A model generated the notes under the pieces. It did not search any database. It was not told the DNA's origin and saw only the letters and a program-made list of their open reading frames with translations. The position numbers and the translations under genes are program-made. DNA of 64,000 bases from Marinobacterium ramblicola (lineage in GTDB: Bacteria; Pseudomonadota; Gammaproteobacteria; Pseudomonadales; Balneatricaceae): assembly GCF_019084545.1 (NCBI RefSeq), contig NZ_JAHREP010000001.1, positions 201,056-265,055 of the forward strand, read 5' to 3'. Of this stretch, positions 32,103 to 40,275 are shown piece after piece; within the stretch, counting starts at the first letter, position 1; each line of letters opens with the position of its first letter.

Positions 32103-32585
32103 TCAGGAGGCCGCAGCAGCGGTGGTTGCTGCAGTGGTCTTGCGCGGAGTGGACTTGGCAGCCGCTTTCGGCTTGACCGCTTCCGGCATGTAGTTGCTCA
32201 GATCGAACGCAGACAGATCGAACTTGGGCAGATCGAACTTGGACAGGTCACCGAAGTAATTCGGCACTTCGATCTCAGAGACGCTTTTCTCGATCAGAGC
32301 GGTCAGCTGCTCCTTGGCTTCGGTCAGAGCGGCAACCTCTTTCTCGGCGGTGCCGGTGATCTTGCTTTCGAGCTCTTTGACGTATTTAACCTGAAGTTCG
32401 AACGCCTCTTTCGGCTCCTTGACTTCGGTCAGGGCTTTAACCTGAGCCAGGCCGCTGGTTACGAAATCGGAGAAGTACTCAGACTGCAGGGAGATCAGGG
32501 TCTCAACAGTCTTCTTATTGATTTCAGCCATCTCTACAACCGGCGCCATCTTGTCTTTCATCTCTTTCAGCATATCGTCGTACAT
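32103..32585 (-). CDS. Phasin family protein with Ala/Lys-rich tail
   Basis: Phasins coat intracellular polyhydroxyalkanoate granules. This 160-aa protein has the phasin helix region (about 10-110; INKKTVETLISLQSEYFSDF and VKEPKEAFELQVKYVKE) followed by a segment with three FDL triplets (KFDL-PKFDL-SAFDL, about 114-130) and a C-terminal Ala/Thr/Lys tail resembling those of granule proteins that touch DNA. TGAGGA is placed 7 nt before the ATG. It is paralogous to the gene at 32845-33213 and has its own promoter and operators. No PHA synthase lies in the window, so granule function is inferred from the family. Confidence 0.88.
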   Translation of the reverse strand: MYDDMLKEMKDKMAPVVEMAEINKKTVETLISLQSEYFSDFVTSGLAQVKALTEVKEPKEAFELQVKYVKELESKITGTAEKEVAALTEAKEQLTALIEKSVSEIEVPNYFGDLSKFDLPKFDLSAFDLSNYMPEAVKPKAAAKSTPRKTTAATTAAAAS

Positions 32586-32620
32586 GTTTGCATCCTCAGA
32601 TAAATTTTATTCGGGTGGCG

Positions 32621-32636
32621 TTGTGCAGTGCATCAA
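32621..32636. promoter_or_regulatory. TGCA-N-TGCA palindrome A, downstream of the distal phasin start site
   Basis: TTGTGCAGTGCATCAA, core TGCA-G-TGCA centred at 32628, just past the predicted transcription start. Resembles TGC/GCA palindromes reported for PhaR, the PHA-responsive repressor. Confidence 0.55.
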
Positions 32637-32645
32637 TCTAGCCAC

Positions 32646-32674
32646 ACCTTAGTCGTGGTATACCCCGAAGTCAA
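32646..32674 (-). promoter_or_regulatory. Promoter of the distal phasin gene
   Basis: On the minus strand TTGACT (32674-32669), 17 bp, TAAGGT (32651-32646). The -35 is close to consensus and the layout matches that of the neighbouring paralogue. Confidence 0.55.
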
Positions 32675-32681
32675 GCATTAA

Positions 32682-32696
32682 TGGTGCAATGCACAA
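32682..32696. promoter_or_regulatory. TGCA-N-TGCA palindrome B, upstream of the distal phasin -35
   Basis: TGGTGCAATGCACAA matches TTGTGCANTGCACAA at 14 of 15 positions; centre 32689, seven bases upstream of the -35. Confidence 0.6.
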
Positions 32697-32760
32697 TGAA
32701 TGTTTGATCTCGAACCTTTTGAGTTTCTGGGGTATCCGTCCCCGACCCGTAACAGCGGCC

Positions 32761-32771
32761 TTGCATTGCAA
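32761..32771. promoter_or_regulatory. TGCA-N-TGCA palindrome E, far upstream
   Basis: TTGCATTGCAA is a perfect palindrome about T32766, 77 bp from site B. It adjoins the T run of the terminator of the upstream phasin gene, so chance overlap is possible. Confidence 0.4.
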
Positions 32772-32797
32772 AAAAAGATGGCCGACTAGCGGCCATC
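32770..32797 (-). terminator. Terminator downstream of the proximal phasin gene
   Basis: GATGGCCG (32777-32784) and CGGCCATC (32790-32797) form an 8-bp stem with a five-base loop; on the minus strand a seven-base T run follows. Confidence 0.85.
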
Positions 32798-32844
32798 GAA
32801 CGGATTGACTACTGGGTAAAGCAGGGAACCCGATCGGATCCGAT

Positions 32845-33213
32845 TTACTTCGCCTTGATATCCATCGGCTTCATGAACTTCTGCAGTTCAGCGAAGTAAG
32901 GAGAGGTGCTCAGGTCGCTGGCGGCCTTCTCGATGATGCTGGTCAGTTCAACTTTAGCTTCAGTCAGTGCAGCCATCTCTTTCTCAGCCACGTCGGTCAG
33001 CTTGGCTTCAACCTCTTTCAGGTACTTAACCTGAGCTTCGAATGCAGCCTTCGGCTCCTTGGTGGTGCTCAGGGCTTTCATCTGAGACAGGCTGGAGTTG
33101 ACGAAATCAGAAACGTACTGAGACTGCAGAGCGATCAGCTTCTCAGTGGTCTTCTTGTTGATCTCGGCCATATCCATAACCGGTTTCATCTGGTCTTTGA
33201 TCTCTTCGTACAT
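32845..33213 (-). CDS. Phasin family protein, short
   Basis: A 122-aa phasin, the shorter paralogue of the protein at 32103-32585; the two share MAEINKKT, LIxLQSxYxSDFV and KEPKxAFExQVKYxKE, pointing to a tandem duplication. It lacks the FDL segment and the Ala/Lys tail. The ATG at 33213 has AGAGGT seven bases upstream; an in-frame codon at 33264 lies near the predicted transcription start and is not used. It has its own promoter, operators and terminator, so the two genes can be expressed separately. Confidence 0.88.
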   Translation of the reverse strand: MYEEIKDQMKPVMDMAEINKKTTEKLIALQSQYVSDFVNSSLSQMKALSTTKEPKAAFEAQVKYLKEVEAKLTDVAEKEMAALTEAKVELTSIIEKAASDLSTSPYFAELQKFMKPMDIKAK

Positions 33214-33251
33214 GGCATGTACCTCTAAATTTGTGGTGGACTCGTTTATGT

Positions 33252-33260
33252 TGCGTTGCA
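33252..33260. promoter_or_regulatory. TGCR-N-TGCA site F, downstream of the proximal phasin start site
   Basis: TGCGTTGCA, one base off TGCA-N-TGCA, centre 33256. It is 61 bp from site C, exactly the A-B spacing at the other phasin. Confidence 0.45.
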
Positions 33261-33272
33261 GCATTTGTGCTC

Positions 33273-33301
33273 ACTTTATGATCAGGGGCGGCGAGTGTCA
33301 A
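33273..33301 (-). promoter_or_regulatory. Promoter of the proximal phasin gene
   Basis: On the minus strand TTGACA (33301-33296, perfect), 17 bp, TAAAGT (33278-33273, 4 of 6). Predicted start near 33266. Confidence 0.65.
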
Positions 33302-33309
33302 TCGCTTTT

Positions 33310-33324
33310 TTGTGCACTGCACAA
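33310..33324. promoter_or_regulatory. Perfect 15-bp palindrome C upstream of the proximal phasin -35
   Basis: TTGTGCACTGCACAA, 7-bp arms about C33317, eight bases upstream of the -35. It defines the consensus of the set. Confidence 0.7.
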
Positions 33325-33387
33325 CAATTATTTTGATCGCCTTAAAGTGTTTGATTGATTTGATTTATCAGGATGGGGTGATCAATA

Positions 33388-33402
33388 TTGTGCGGTGCAG
33401 CA
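33388..33402. promoter_or_regulatory. TGCR-N-TGCA site D, far upstream of the proximal phasin
   Basis: TTGTGCGGTGCAGCA, centre 33395, 78 bp from site C. It shares GCG-K-TGCAGCATTTG with site F. It also lies before the protease gene at 33523. Confidence 0.4.
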
Positions 33403-33522
33403 TTTGGTGAGGGCTGCGATCCCATCTGCTGTGCTGGAAAGGGGGGAGCGAAAGGATACAATGAGGGCAGAAGCGGTGTGAACCACTGCGCCAAGATCAG
33501 CAATCGGAGTGAAGCCATCATT

Positions 33523-36441
33523 ATGCAATCCGTATCGAGTCATCAAAGCTTTCGCTTCCTGCGTACTCAGCAGATCCACTCGCTGAATGTTGAAGTACAG
33601 GAGTTTGAACATATCGCCACTGGTGCCAAGCACTACCATATAGCAGCGGAACGTGACGAAAATGTGTTTCTGGTTGCGTTTCGTACGGTACCGCAAGATT
33701 CCACCGGAGTAGCGCATATTCTGGAACACACGGCTCTTTGTGGCAGCGAGCGCTACCCGGTGCGCGACCCTTTTTTCATGATGACGCGCCGCTCGCTCAA
33801 CACTTTCATGAATGCATTCACCAGCTCCGACTGGACTGCCTACCCCTTTGCCAGCCAGAACCGCAAGGATTTCTTTAACCTGCTTGATGTCTATATGGAT
33901 GCGACGTTTTTTTCGCGTCTCGATCCGCTCGACTTCGCACAGGAGGGGCATCGCGTGGAGTTCGCCGAGGCCGGAAACACCGATTCCGACCTGGTCTATA
34001 AAGGGGTGGTGTTCAACGAGATGAAGGGGGCGATGAGCTCTCCTGTCTCGACGCTGTGGCAGACGCTGACCCGCTATCTGTTTCCGACCACCACCTATCA
34101 CCACAACAGCGGCGGTGAGCCGAGCTGTATTCCGGATCTGACCTACGAGCAGTTGAAAGAGTTTTACCGCAGTCACTATCACCCCAGCAACGCGGTGTTC
34201 ATGACCTTTGGTAATATCGACGCGCAGGAGCTGCAACGTCGCTTCGAAGAGCTGGCACTGCACAAGTTTCAGCGCAGCGAAGATGAGATCCATGTCGAGG
34301 ATGAAAAGCGCTACTTTGCCCCGATCAGTGTTGAGGAAGCATACGCACTGGATCAGGAGGATCTCAGCGGCCAGACCCATCATGTGCTTGGCTGGCTGCT
34401 GCCAAAGTCGATAGAGCTCGACGAGCTGATGCAGGCACATCTGCTGTCACGTGTGCTGCTCGATAACTCCAGTTCACCCTTGCGTGGCGCGCTGGAGTCC
34501 AGCGACCTGGGCAGCGCGCCGTCGCCATTGTGCGGATTGGAGGACTCCAATCGCGAGATGAGCTTCATGTGTGGTCTGGAGGGGAGCGACCCGGAGCATG
34601 CTGCTGCCTTCGAGCAGTTGGTGCTGGATACGCTGGAACAGGTTGCCCGGGAGGGTGTGCCCCAGGAGATGGTCGAGGCGCAGCTGCACCAGTTAGAGTT
34701 GAGTCAACGGGAAATTACCGGCGACAGCTACCCGTTCGGTCTTCAGCTGATCCTCGGAGCGCTCTCCGCCGGTATCCATCGCGGCGACCCTCTGGCCGCA
34801 TTGAATGTAGATTCGGCACTGGAGAAGCTGCGCGAGGCGATCAAGGATCGAGACTACATTCCATCGCTGATCCGTCGCTGGCTGCTTGATAACCCGCACC
34901 GGGTGCGGCTGACCCTGCGACCTGACAACGAGCTGGCGACACGCCGCGATGCCGCCGAAGCGGCAAAGCTGGCGGCGATCAAAGCGGCGATGAGCGAGGA
35001 TGAGAAGGCTGGGGTCATCGAACTTGCCGCGAAGCTGGAAGCGCGCCAAATGCAGGTCGACGATGAGTCGATTCTGCCGCGGGTAACGCTTGAGGATGTG
35101 CCGACCGTGCTTCATCTGCCGAAGGGCGAATCGATGAACCTGCCGAAACTGGACGGCACCTGGTACTCCGCCGGCACCAACGGTCTTGTTTACCAGCAGG
35201 TGATTCTGGACCTGCCAAAGCTGAGTGACAGCGAGCAGGAGCTGATGCCGCTTTACACCCACTGCCTGACGGAGCTCGGCTGCGGCGAACGCGATTACCG
35301 CCAGAATCAGGCCTACCAGAGCCAGATCACCGGTGGTTTCTCCGCATACACCTCGGTACGTGGGCGACCGGATAATGAGCAGGATGTCAGCGGTTATCTG
35401 GTGATCTCGGGCAAGGCGCTGGCGGTGAACCGCGATGCGCTGGCCGACCTGATGCTGGAAACGTTGGGTGGGGCTCGTTTCGATGAAACCAAGCGTTTGC
35501 GCGAGATCGTGGCGCAGATGCGCAGTCGCCGCGAGCAGTCGATCACCGGACAGGGCCACAGCATGGCGATGCTGGCGGCCTGTGCGGGGTTTGCACCCTC
35601 CGCGCAGCTGGCACATAACGCGCGCGGTCTGGAGGGTGTGCGACGTATCAAGGCGATGGACAGGTCCCTCGATCAGGACGGCGCACTGGATCAGCTGTCA
35701 CAACGATTGAGTGCGCTGCACCAGAAACTGCAGGGTGCGCCGCGCCGTTTCCTGATGGTAGGGGAGGAGGAGTATCGTGACGCGCTGACCAAGGCTGTCG
35801 CCCAGCGCTGGGCCGATCGGGACGTGGCGGAAAGGTTCGAGCCTTTTGGCCTGCCGGAAACGCGCAAAGGCGTGAATCAGGCCTGGCTGACCAGCACCCA
35901 GGTCAGTTTCTGCGCCAAGGCGTTTCCCACCGTCACCGTCGATCACGCGGATGCGGCACCGTTGACGGTGCTGGGTGAGTTCCTGCGCAACAACTACCTG
36001 CATCGCGCCATTCGCGAGCAGGGCGGAGCCTACGGTGCGGGCGCATCTCAGGACAGTGGCGATGCGGTATTCCGCTTCTTCTCCTATCGCGATCCGCGTA
36101 TCGGCGGTACCCTGGATGATTTCGATGCTTCCGCCCGCTGGATCAGCGAAACGGATATCGCCCCACTGAAGCTCGAGGAGGCGATCCTTGGCGTGGTCAG
36201 TTCCATCGACAAGCCGGGATCTCCGGCTGGGGAGGCGAAGCAGACCTACCACGCCAGCCTGTTCGGCCGTACTCCGGCCCAGCGGCAGAAGTTCCGCCAG
36301 GAGGTATTGGGCGTATGTGTCGAAGATCTCAAACGTGTCGCGCAGCGCTATCTGAAGCCGGAAAATGCCAGTGTCGCGGTCGTGACCAGCAGCAAGGGCG
36401 CTGCGGAGCTGCCGGAGAGTTTTGAGCGTATCGAAATCTGA
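33523..36441 (+). CDS. M16 (insulinase) family metallopeptidase, PreP-like
   Basis: A 972-aa zinc protease of the M16C type, the group of mitochondrial presequence protease. The inverted zinc motif HxxEH occurs as HILEHTALCGS (about 67-77) in the first of four M16 modules, with a downstream Glu in VFNEMKGAMSSP. The C-terminal half (REQGGAYGAGAS near residue 830) is typical of the partner module. No signal peptide is visible, so it is probably cytosolic and degrades peptides. The ATG at 33523 starts the conserved part; 45 in-frame codons upstream look non-coding. Confidence 0.92.
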   Translation: MQSVSSHQSFRFLRTQQIHSLNVEVQEFEHIATGAKHYHIAAERDENVFLVAFRTVPQDSTGVAHILEHTALCGSERYPVRDPFFMMTRRSLNTFMNAFTSSDWTAYPFASQNRKDFFNLLDVYMDATFFSRLDPLDFAQEGHRVEFAEAGNTDSDLVYKGVVFNEMKGAMSSPVSTLWQTLTRYLFPTTTYHHNSGGEPSCIPDLTYEQLKEFYRSHYHPSNAVFMTFGNIDAQELQRRFEELALHKFQRSEDEIHVEDEKRYFAPISVEEAYALDQEDLSGQTHHVLGWLLPKSIELDELMQAHLLSRVLLDNSSSPLRGALESSDLGSAPSPLCGLEDSNREMSFMCGLEGSDPEHAAAFEQLVLDTLEQVAREGVPQEMVEAQLHQLELSQREITGDSYPFGLQLILGALSAGIHRGDPLAALNVDSALEKLREAIKDRDYIPSLIRRWLLDNPHRVRLTLRPDNELATRRDAAEAAKLAAIKAAMSEDEKAGVIELAAKLEARQMQVDDESILPRVTLEDVPTVLHLPKGESMNLPKLDGTWYSAGTNGLVYQQVILDLPKLSDSEQELMPLYTHCLTELGCGERDYRQNQAYQSQITGGFSAYTSVRGRPDNEQDVSGYLVISGKALAVNRDALADLMLETLGGARFDETKRLREIVAQMRSRREQSITGQGHSMAMLAACAGFAPSAQLAHNARGLEGVRRIKAMDRSLDQDGALDQLSQRLSALHQKLQGAPRRFLMVGEEEYRDALTKAVAQRWADRDVAERFEPFGLPETRKGVNQAWLTSTQVSFCAKAFPTVTVDHADAAPLTVLGEFLRNNYLHRAIREQGGAYGAGASQDSGDAVFRFFSYRDPRIGGTLDDFDASARWISETDIAPLKLEEAILGVVSSIDKPGSPAGEAKQTYHASLFGRTPAQRQKFRQEVLGVCVEDLKRVAQRYLKPENASVAVVTSSKGAAELPESFERIEI

Positions 36442-36467
36442 TACGGAGCCACGCTGGACATCCCCTT

Positions 36468-36505
36468 ACGACGCCGCCCCACCGATGTGGGGCGGCGTCG
36501 TTATT
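36468..36505 (+). terminator. Hairpin terminator after the M16 protease
   Basis: A 15-bp stem, ACGACGCCGCCCCAC (36468-36482) with GTGGGGCGGCGTCGT, followed by TTATT. The T tail is short and the ribosome site of the next gene begins directly behind it, so some read-through is likely. Confidence 0.7.
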
Positions 36506-36515
36506 GGAGTAATGA

Positions 36516-37415
36516 TTGAACAACTCACTGGTAACTGCAGCGCTGTTCGTGGTGCTGGCTGAGTCGATGTTGGTCGGCAGTGGCCTGATTATCCGTCAGG
36601 TCAGCGATCAACTGCCGACGCTGATGATCGTGTTCATGCGCAACCTGATGGGGCTGCTGATCATGATGCCGATGATGCTCAGGGCCGTTGGGCAGTTGGC
36701 GACAGCCAATATCCATCTGCACCTGATGCGCGCTATCGTCGGTATCAGTGCCATGGCCTGCCTTTACTACTCCTGGTCGGCGCTGCCGCTGGGGCAGGCG
36801 GCACTGCTAAAACAGACCGCACCTTTCTTCGTGCCGATGATTGCGTACTGGTGGTTGGCCGAGCAGGTGCCCAGGCGGGTGAAGGTGGCACTGGCGGTGG
36901 GTTTTTGCGGCGTAGCGCTCATCCTCAATCCGCAGCAGGGCGTGATCGAGTTTGGGATGCTGGTGGCGTTGCTTGGGGCCGCATTGAGCGCACTGGCCAA
37001 GGTGACGGTACGCAGGATGCACCTGACCGAACCGCCGAAGAGGATCGTGTTTTATTTCGCCCTTTTTGGTGCCCTGTTTTCGGCACTGCCGGCCGCGCTC
37101 AACTGGGTTACGCCCAGCGCAGTTGAACTGCTTTGGCTGCTCGGTCTGGGTGCCACCTCCACGGTGGCGCAACTGTCGATGAGCCGCGCCTATACCATGG
37201 TGCCGGCGGCACAGCTCGGCCCCTTTACCTACAGCTCGGTGGTGTTGGCTGCCCTGATCGGCTGGTGGCTCTGGGATGAGAGTATCGCGTTGATGACCGT
37301 CGCCGGCATGGTGCTCGTCTTTGCCGGGGGGATGCTAACCTTAAACCGGTCGAACCGGAAAATGGCCTCCGGTCCGAAAAGAAAAGCTGAAGAGGAAACA
37401 GAGAGAGTAGTGTAA
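36516..37415 (+). CDS. EamA-family (DMT) transporter
   Basis: A 299-aa inner-membrane protein with about ten transmembrane helices in two EamA repeats (about 5-135 and 145-275). Family members export metabolites or amino acids; the substrate cannot be read from sequence. It begins at TTG 36516 with GGAG six bases upstream, and its stop overlaps the ATG of the sugar dehydrogenase gene (TAATG), so the two are translated together. A basic tail of about 20 residues ends the protein. Confidence 0.88.
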   Translation: MNNSLVTAALFVVLAESMLVGSGLIIRQVSDQLPTLMIVFMRNLMGLLIMMPMMLRAVGQLATANIHLHLMRAIVGISAMACLYYSWSALPLGQAALLKQTAPFFVPMIAYWWLAEQVPRRVKVALAVGFCGVALILNPQQGVIEFGMLVALLGAALSALAKVTVRRMHLTEPPKRIVFYFALFGALFSALPAALNWVTPSAVELLWLLGLGATSTVAQLSMSRAYTMVPAAQLGPFTYSSVVLAALIGWWLWDESIALMTVAGMVLVFAGGMLTLNRSNRKMASGPKRKAEEETERVV

Positions 37416-38536
37416 TGCGCAGGCTGATCTCATCTTGCTTCATCGCCGCGGCGATCTATTCCCTGCCGGTGACGGCGGCGGAGCTTGTGCTCGAGGGGGA
37501 AAGTGCCGGCATGCCGTTCCGTGTCGAGGCGCTGGCGCAGGGCGGGGGCGTGCCTTGGGGGATGGCGTTTCTGGATCAGCAGCGGCTGTTGTTTACCCGC
37601 CGCGAGGGGGGCGCCGCGATCCTGAATATCGATAACGAAACCCTGACCGAGTTGACCGGGACACCCAGGGTGATGGCGGAAGGCCAGGGTGGATTTCTCG
37701 ACGTTGCCGTGCCTCCGGGCTATTCCGCGGGTGGCTGGCTGTATTTTACCTGGGTGAAGAATCAGTCGGGGCAGGGGGTAACCGTGCTCTCTCGTGCGCG
37801 CTTGCAGGACACTCACCTGGTCGATTGGCAGGAGCTGCTGGTGACCCGGTCCGCCACCGATACCGGTCGTCATTTTGGCAGCCGTATCGCGTTTGATGGC
37901 AGCGGACATCTGTATTTCAGCGTGGGAGATAGGGGCCATCGCCCCAACGGGCAGGATCTGCAGACACATGCCGGCAGCGTATTGAGGTTGAATCTGGATG
38001 GATCTATCCCGCCCGATAACCCCTTTGTCGGGCGTGATGGCGTGCTGCCGGAGATCTGGAGCTATGGACACCGTAATCCCCAGGGGCTGGCGTGGGATGC
38101 CGGGCACGGCCGTTTATGGGAGATCGAGCACGGTCCGCGTGGCGGTGATGAGATCAACCTGATCAAAGCCGGTGGCAACTATGGTTGGCCGGTGCTCTCC
38201 TACGGCAAAGAGTATTGGGGGCCGTTCGATGTGGGTGAAGGCTCGGAGCGGGAGGGAATGGAGTCTCCGGTGAAGGTGTATATTCCCTCCATCGCGCCGG
38301 GGAGCCTGCTCTACTACAGCGGCGATGCCTTTCCCGCCTGGCGCGGCAATCTGATTGCCGGTGCCCTGAAGCTGACGCATCTCAACCGGGTTGAGCTGAA
38401 TGACAAGGGGGAAGCGGTGGCAGAGGAGCGGCTGCTCCTCCCCCTTGGAGAACGGGTTCGGGCATTGGTTCAGAGCCCTGAGGGCTGGCTTTACTTCTCC
38501 ACCGACAGCGGCCGTATTCTGCGGCTGAGGCCCTGA
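37415..38536 (+). CDS. Periplasmic PQQ-dependent aldose sugar dehydrogenase
   Basis: A soluble six-bladed beta-propeller quinoprotein of the Asd/YliI type that oxidises aldose sugars in the periplasm. The 373-aa precursor has a signal peptide ending near VTAAE (about 22). Family motifs are VPWGMAFL, GRHFGSRIAF with the catalytic-type His, YGHRNPQGLAWD (about 209-220) and EHGPRGGDEINLI (about 232-244). PQQ and substrate cannot be confirmed from sequence. It is coupled to the EamA gene and followed by a convergent second EamA gene. Confidence 0.9.
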   Translation: MRRLISSCFIAAAIYSLPVTAAELVLEGESAGMPFRVEALAQGGGVPWGMAFLDQQRLLFTRREGGAAILNIDNETLTELTGTPRVMAEGQGGFLDVAVPPGYSAGGWLYFTWVKNQSGQGVTVLSRARLQDTHLVDWQELLVTRSATDTGRHFGSRIAFDGSGHLYFSVGDRGHRPNGQDLQTHAGSVLRLNLDGSIPPDNPFVGRDGVLPEIWSYGHRNPQGLAWDAGHGRLWEIEHGPRGGDEINLIKAGGNYGWPVLSYGKEYWGPFDVGEGSEREGMESPVKVYIPSIAPGSLLYYSGDAFPAWRGNLIAGALKLTHLNRVELNDKGEAVAEERLLLPLGERVRALVQSPEGWLYFSTDSGRILRLRP

Positions 38537-38541
38537 ACCGG

Positions 38542-39387
38542 TTAGCGAGCGCGTTGCTGTATCACCAGTGCAATGCCGCCTAGGATCGCCGCGGACGCCA
38601 GCAGCAATCTGAGGCTCAACAGCTCATCGAGCAGCACGACACCGGCAATAGCCGCGATCACCGGGGCGCTCAGTTGCACCGTTGCGGCATTGGTTGCGCT
38701 CAGGTGTGGCAGCGCTGTGTACCAGATCCAATAGCCCAGTGCCGATGCCAGTGCACCGGAAGCCACGGCCCAGAGTACGCCAGGAAGGTCGGCGTTGAGC
38801 ATGCCGCCACCCCAGCCTAACGCCGCCAGTAACAGCGCGAAGGGGATCGAGCGGATAAAGTTACCGGCAGTCGCCAGTGATGGATCGCCAGCGCCCTTGC
38901 CTCGCAGTGAATAAACACCCCAGGCGATACCGGCGCCGGCCATCAATATGGACGCGAACAGCGGCGGCGCCGTCAGACCTGGCAGCACCAGGCCGGCCAG
39001 TCCTCCCAGAGCCAAAAACAGTCCAAGCCATTTAAGTGCGGTGAAACGCTCTCCGGTATAGAGGCCGTAACCTATCATGGTGGCTTGCACCGATCCGAAC
39101 AGAATCAGGGCACCGGTACCGGCTGCCAGGTCGATATAGGCGAAGGAGAACAGTGCGGCATAGGCAAATAGCGCGAGGGCCGAGGGCCAGCTGCCGGAAT
39201 GGTTACGCTGTTGGCCGCGCAGCGCCAGCATCAGCCAGAGCATCAATGCACCGGACAGCAGGCGCACGGTGGTGAAGCTGGCCGCATCGATCTCTGTCTC
39301 GCGCAGTGCCACGCGACACAGCAGAGAGTTGCTGGCGAATGCGATCATGGCGACCAGGGTTAACAGCACAAGTCGCCCTAACGACAT
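38542..39387 (-). CDS. EamA-family (DMT) transporter
   Basis: A 281-aa membrane protein with about ten helices in two EamA repeats; MIAFASNSLLCRVALRE opens the first. It is not closely similar to the EamA protein at 36516 and is on the other strand, 5 bp from the dehydrogenase stop. Substrate unknown. Followed upstream by the DUF4197 gene, 18 bp away on the same strand. Confidence 0.87.
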   Translation of the reverse strand: MSLGRLVLLTLVAMIAFASNSLLCRVALRETEIDAASFTTVRLLSGALMLWLMLALRGQQRNHSGSWPSALALFAYAALFSFAYIDLAAGTGALILFGSVQATMIGYGLYTGERFTALKWLGLFLALGGLAGLVLPGLTAPPLFASILMAGAGIAWGVYSLRGKGAGDPSLATAGNFIRSIPFALLLAALGWGGGMLNADLPGVLWAVASGALASALGYWIWYTALPHLSATNAATVQLSAPVIAAIAGVVLLDELLSLRLLLASAAILGGIALVIQQRAR

Positions 39388-39405
39388 CCCTGTATCTCCC
39401 TGTCG

Positions 39406-40164
39406 TTAGTTGCCAAAGACTTTCTGCAGAAGCTCGGTACTGCGAGCTACCGGTTGTTCGCGGATCTTTTTCTCCTCTTCGGCCAGCATCAAAAACAGTC
39501 CGTCGAGCGCCTTTTCCGTGACATGATCTGTGAGATCAAGACTCATGCCGCCCAGCATGGGTACTTTTGAGCCGGCGGAATCGACCAGCAGCTGATAAGC
39601 GCTGGTAACGCCATACTGTGCCATCGACTCCTCGATACGTGGTTTGAACTTCTCCCCCAGCTGGTCATAGGTTTTCGTCTTGAAATACTCGGTTGCCGCG
39701 CTGTCACCGCCGGCGTATATCCGTCGCGCATCCTCGATCGTCATCCCCTTGACCGCATCGACGAAGATCGGCGTTGCTTCGGTTACCGCCGCTTCTGCCG
39801 CGCGGTTCATGCTCAGTTCGAAGGCGTCCACCTGGCTGCCCAGGCCCGCCTTGCGCAGCAAGCCGCTGGCGGTCTCTATATAGCCGGGCATCGGGATGCG
39901 TACGGCCGGGTTACCGAGGTATCCGTCCTGTGCGGAAAGGGTTTCGACAGCGCGCTGAGTACCCACCTCCAGCGCTTCGCGAAGTCCCGCCGTGAGGGTG
40001 TCGTTGTCGAGATCCGTTGTGGTGGAGCTGCTACTCTGAGATTGGGTGCTCTGCTTGAGCAGCTCCTGCCCTTGATTGAGCAGGTCCTTCAGGCCCGCCT
40101 GGGTGGAGGGCGTTACAAGGATGGTACAGAGGGCCATAGCGGCTATTGAAAGCTGGCGGGGCAT
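39406..40164 (-). CDS. DUF4197 exported protein
   Basis: A 252-aa protein with a signal peptide (about 1-23, ending STQAG) followed by a helical DUF4197 domain: [27 protein letters not shown] and [15 protein letters not shown] are family patterns. A Ser/Thr/Gln linker lies at about 39-50. Function is unknown; it is probably periplasmic. The EamA gene follows 18 bp later and may be co-transcribed. Confidence 0.88.
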   Translation of the reverse strand: MPRQLSIAAMALCTILVTPSTQAGLKDLLNQGQELLKQSTQSQSSSSTTTDLDNDTLTAGLREALEVGTQRAVETLSAQDGYLGNPAVRIPMPGYIETASGLLRKAGLGSQVDAFELSMNRAAEAAVTEATPIFVDAVKGMTIEDARRIYAGGDSAATEYFKTKTYDQLGEKFKPRIEESMAQYGVTSAYQLLVDSAGSKVPMLGGMSLDLTDHVTEKALDGLFLMLAEEEKKIREQPVARSTELLQKVFGN

Positions 40165-40275
40165 GCGTCACTCCATTGTCGAATAGCGGGTCAGTGGAGA
40201 GAGTATAGTGAATTCATGCCATTAAAGGGGTGGAGTTTTGGTACGGGAGATGAATCGAAGTGGGACGGAGTGGGT

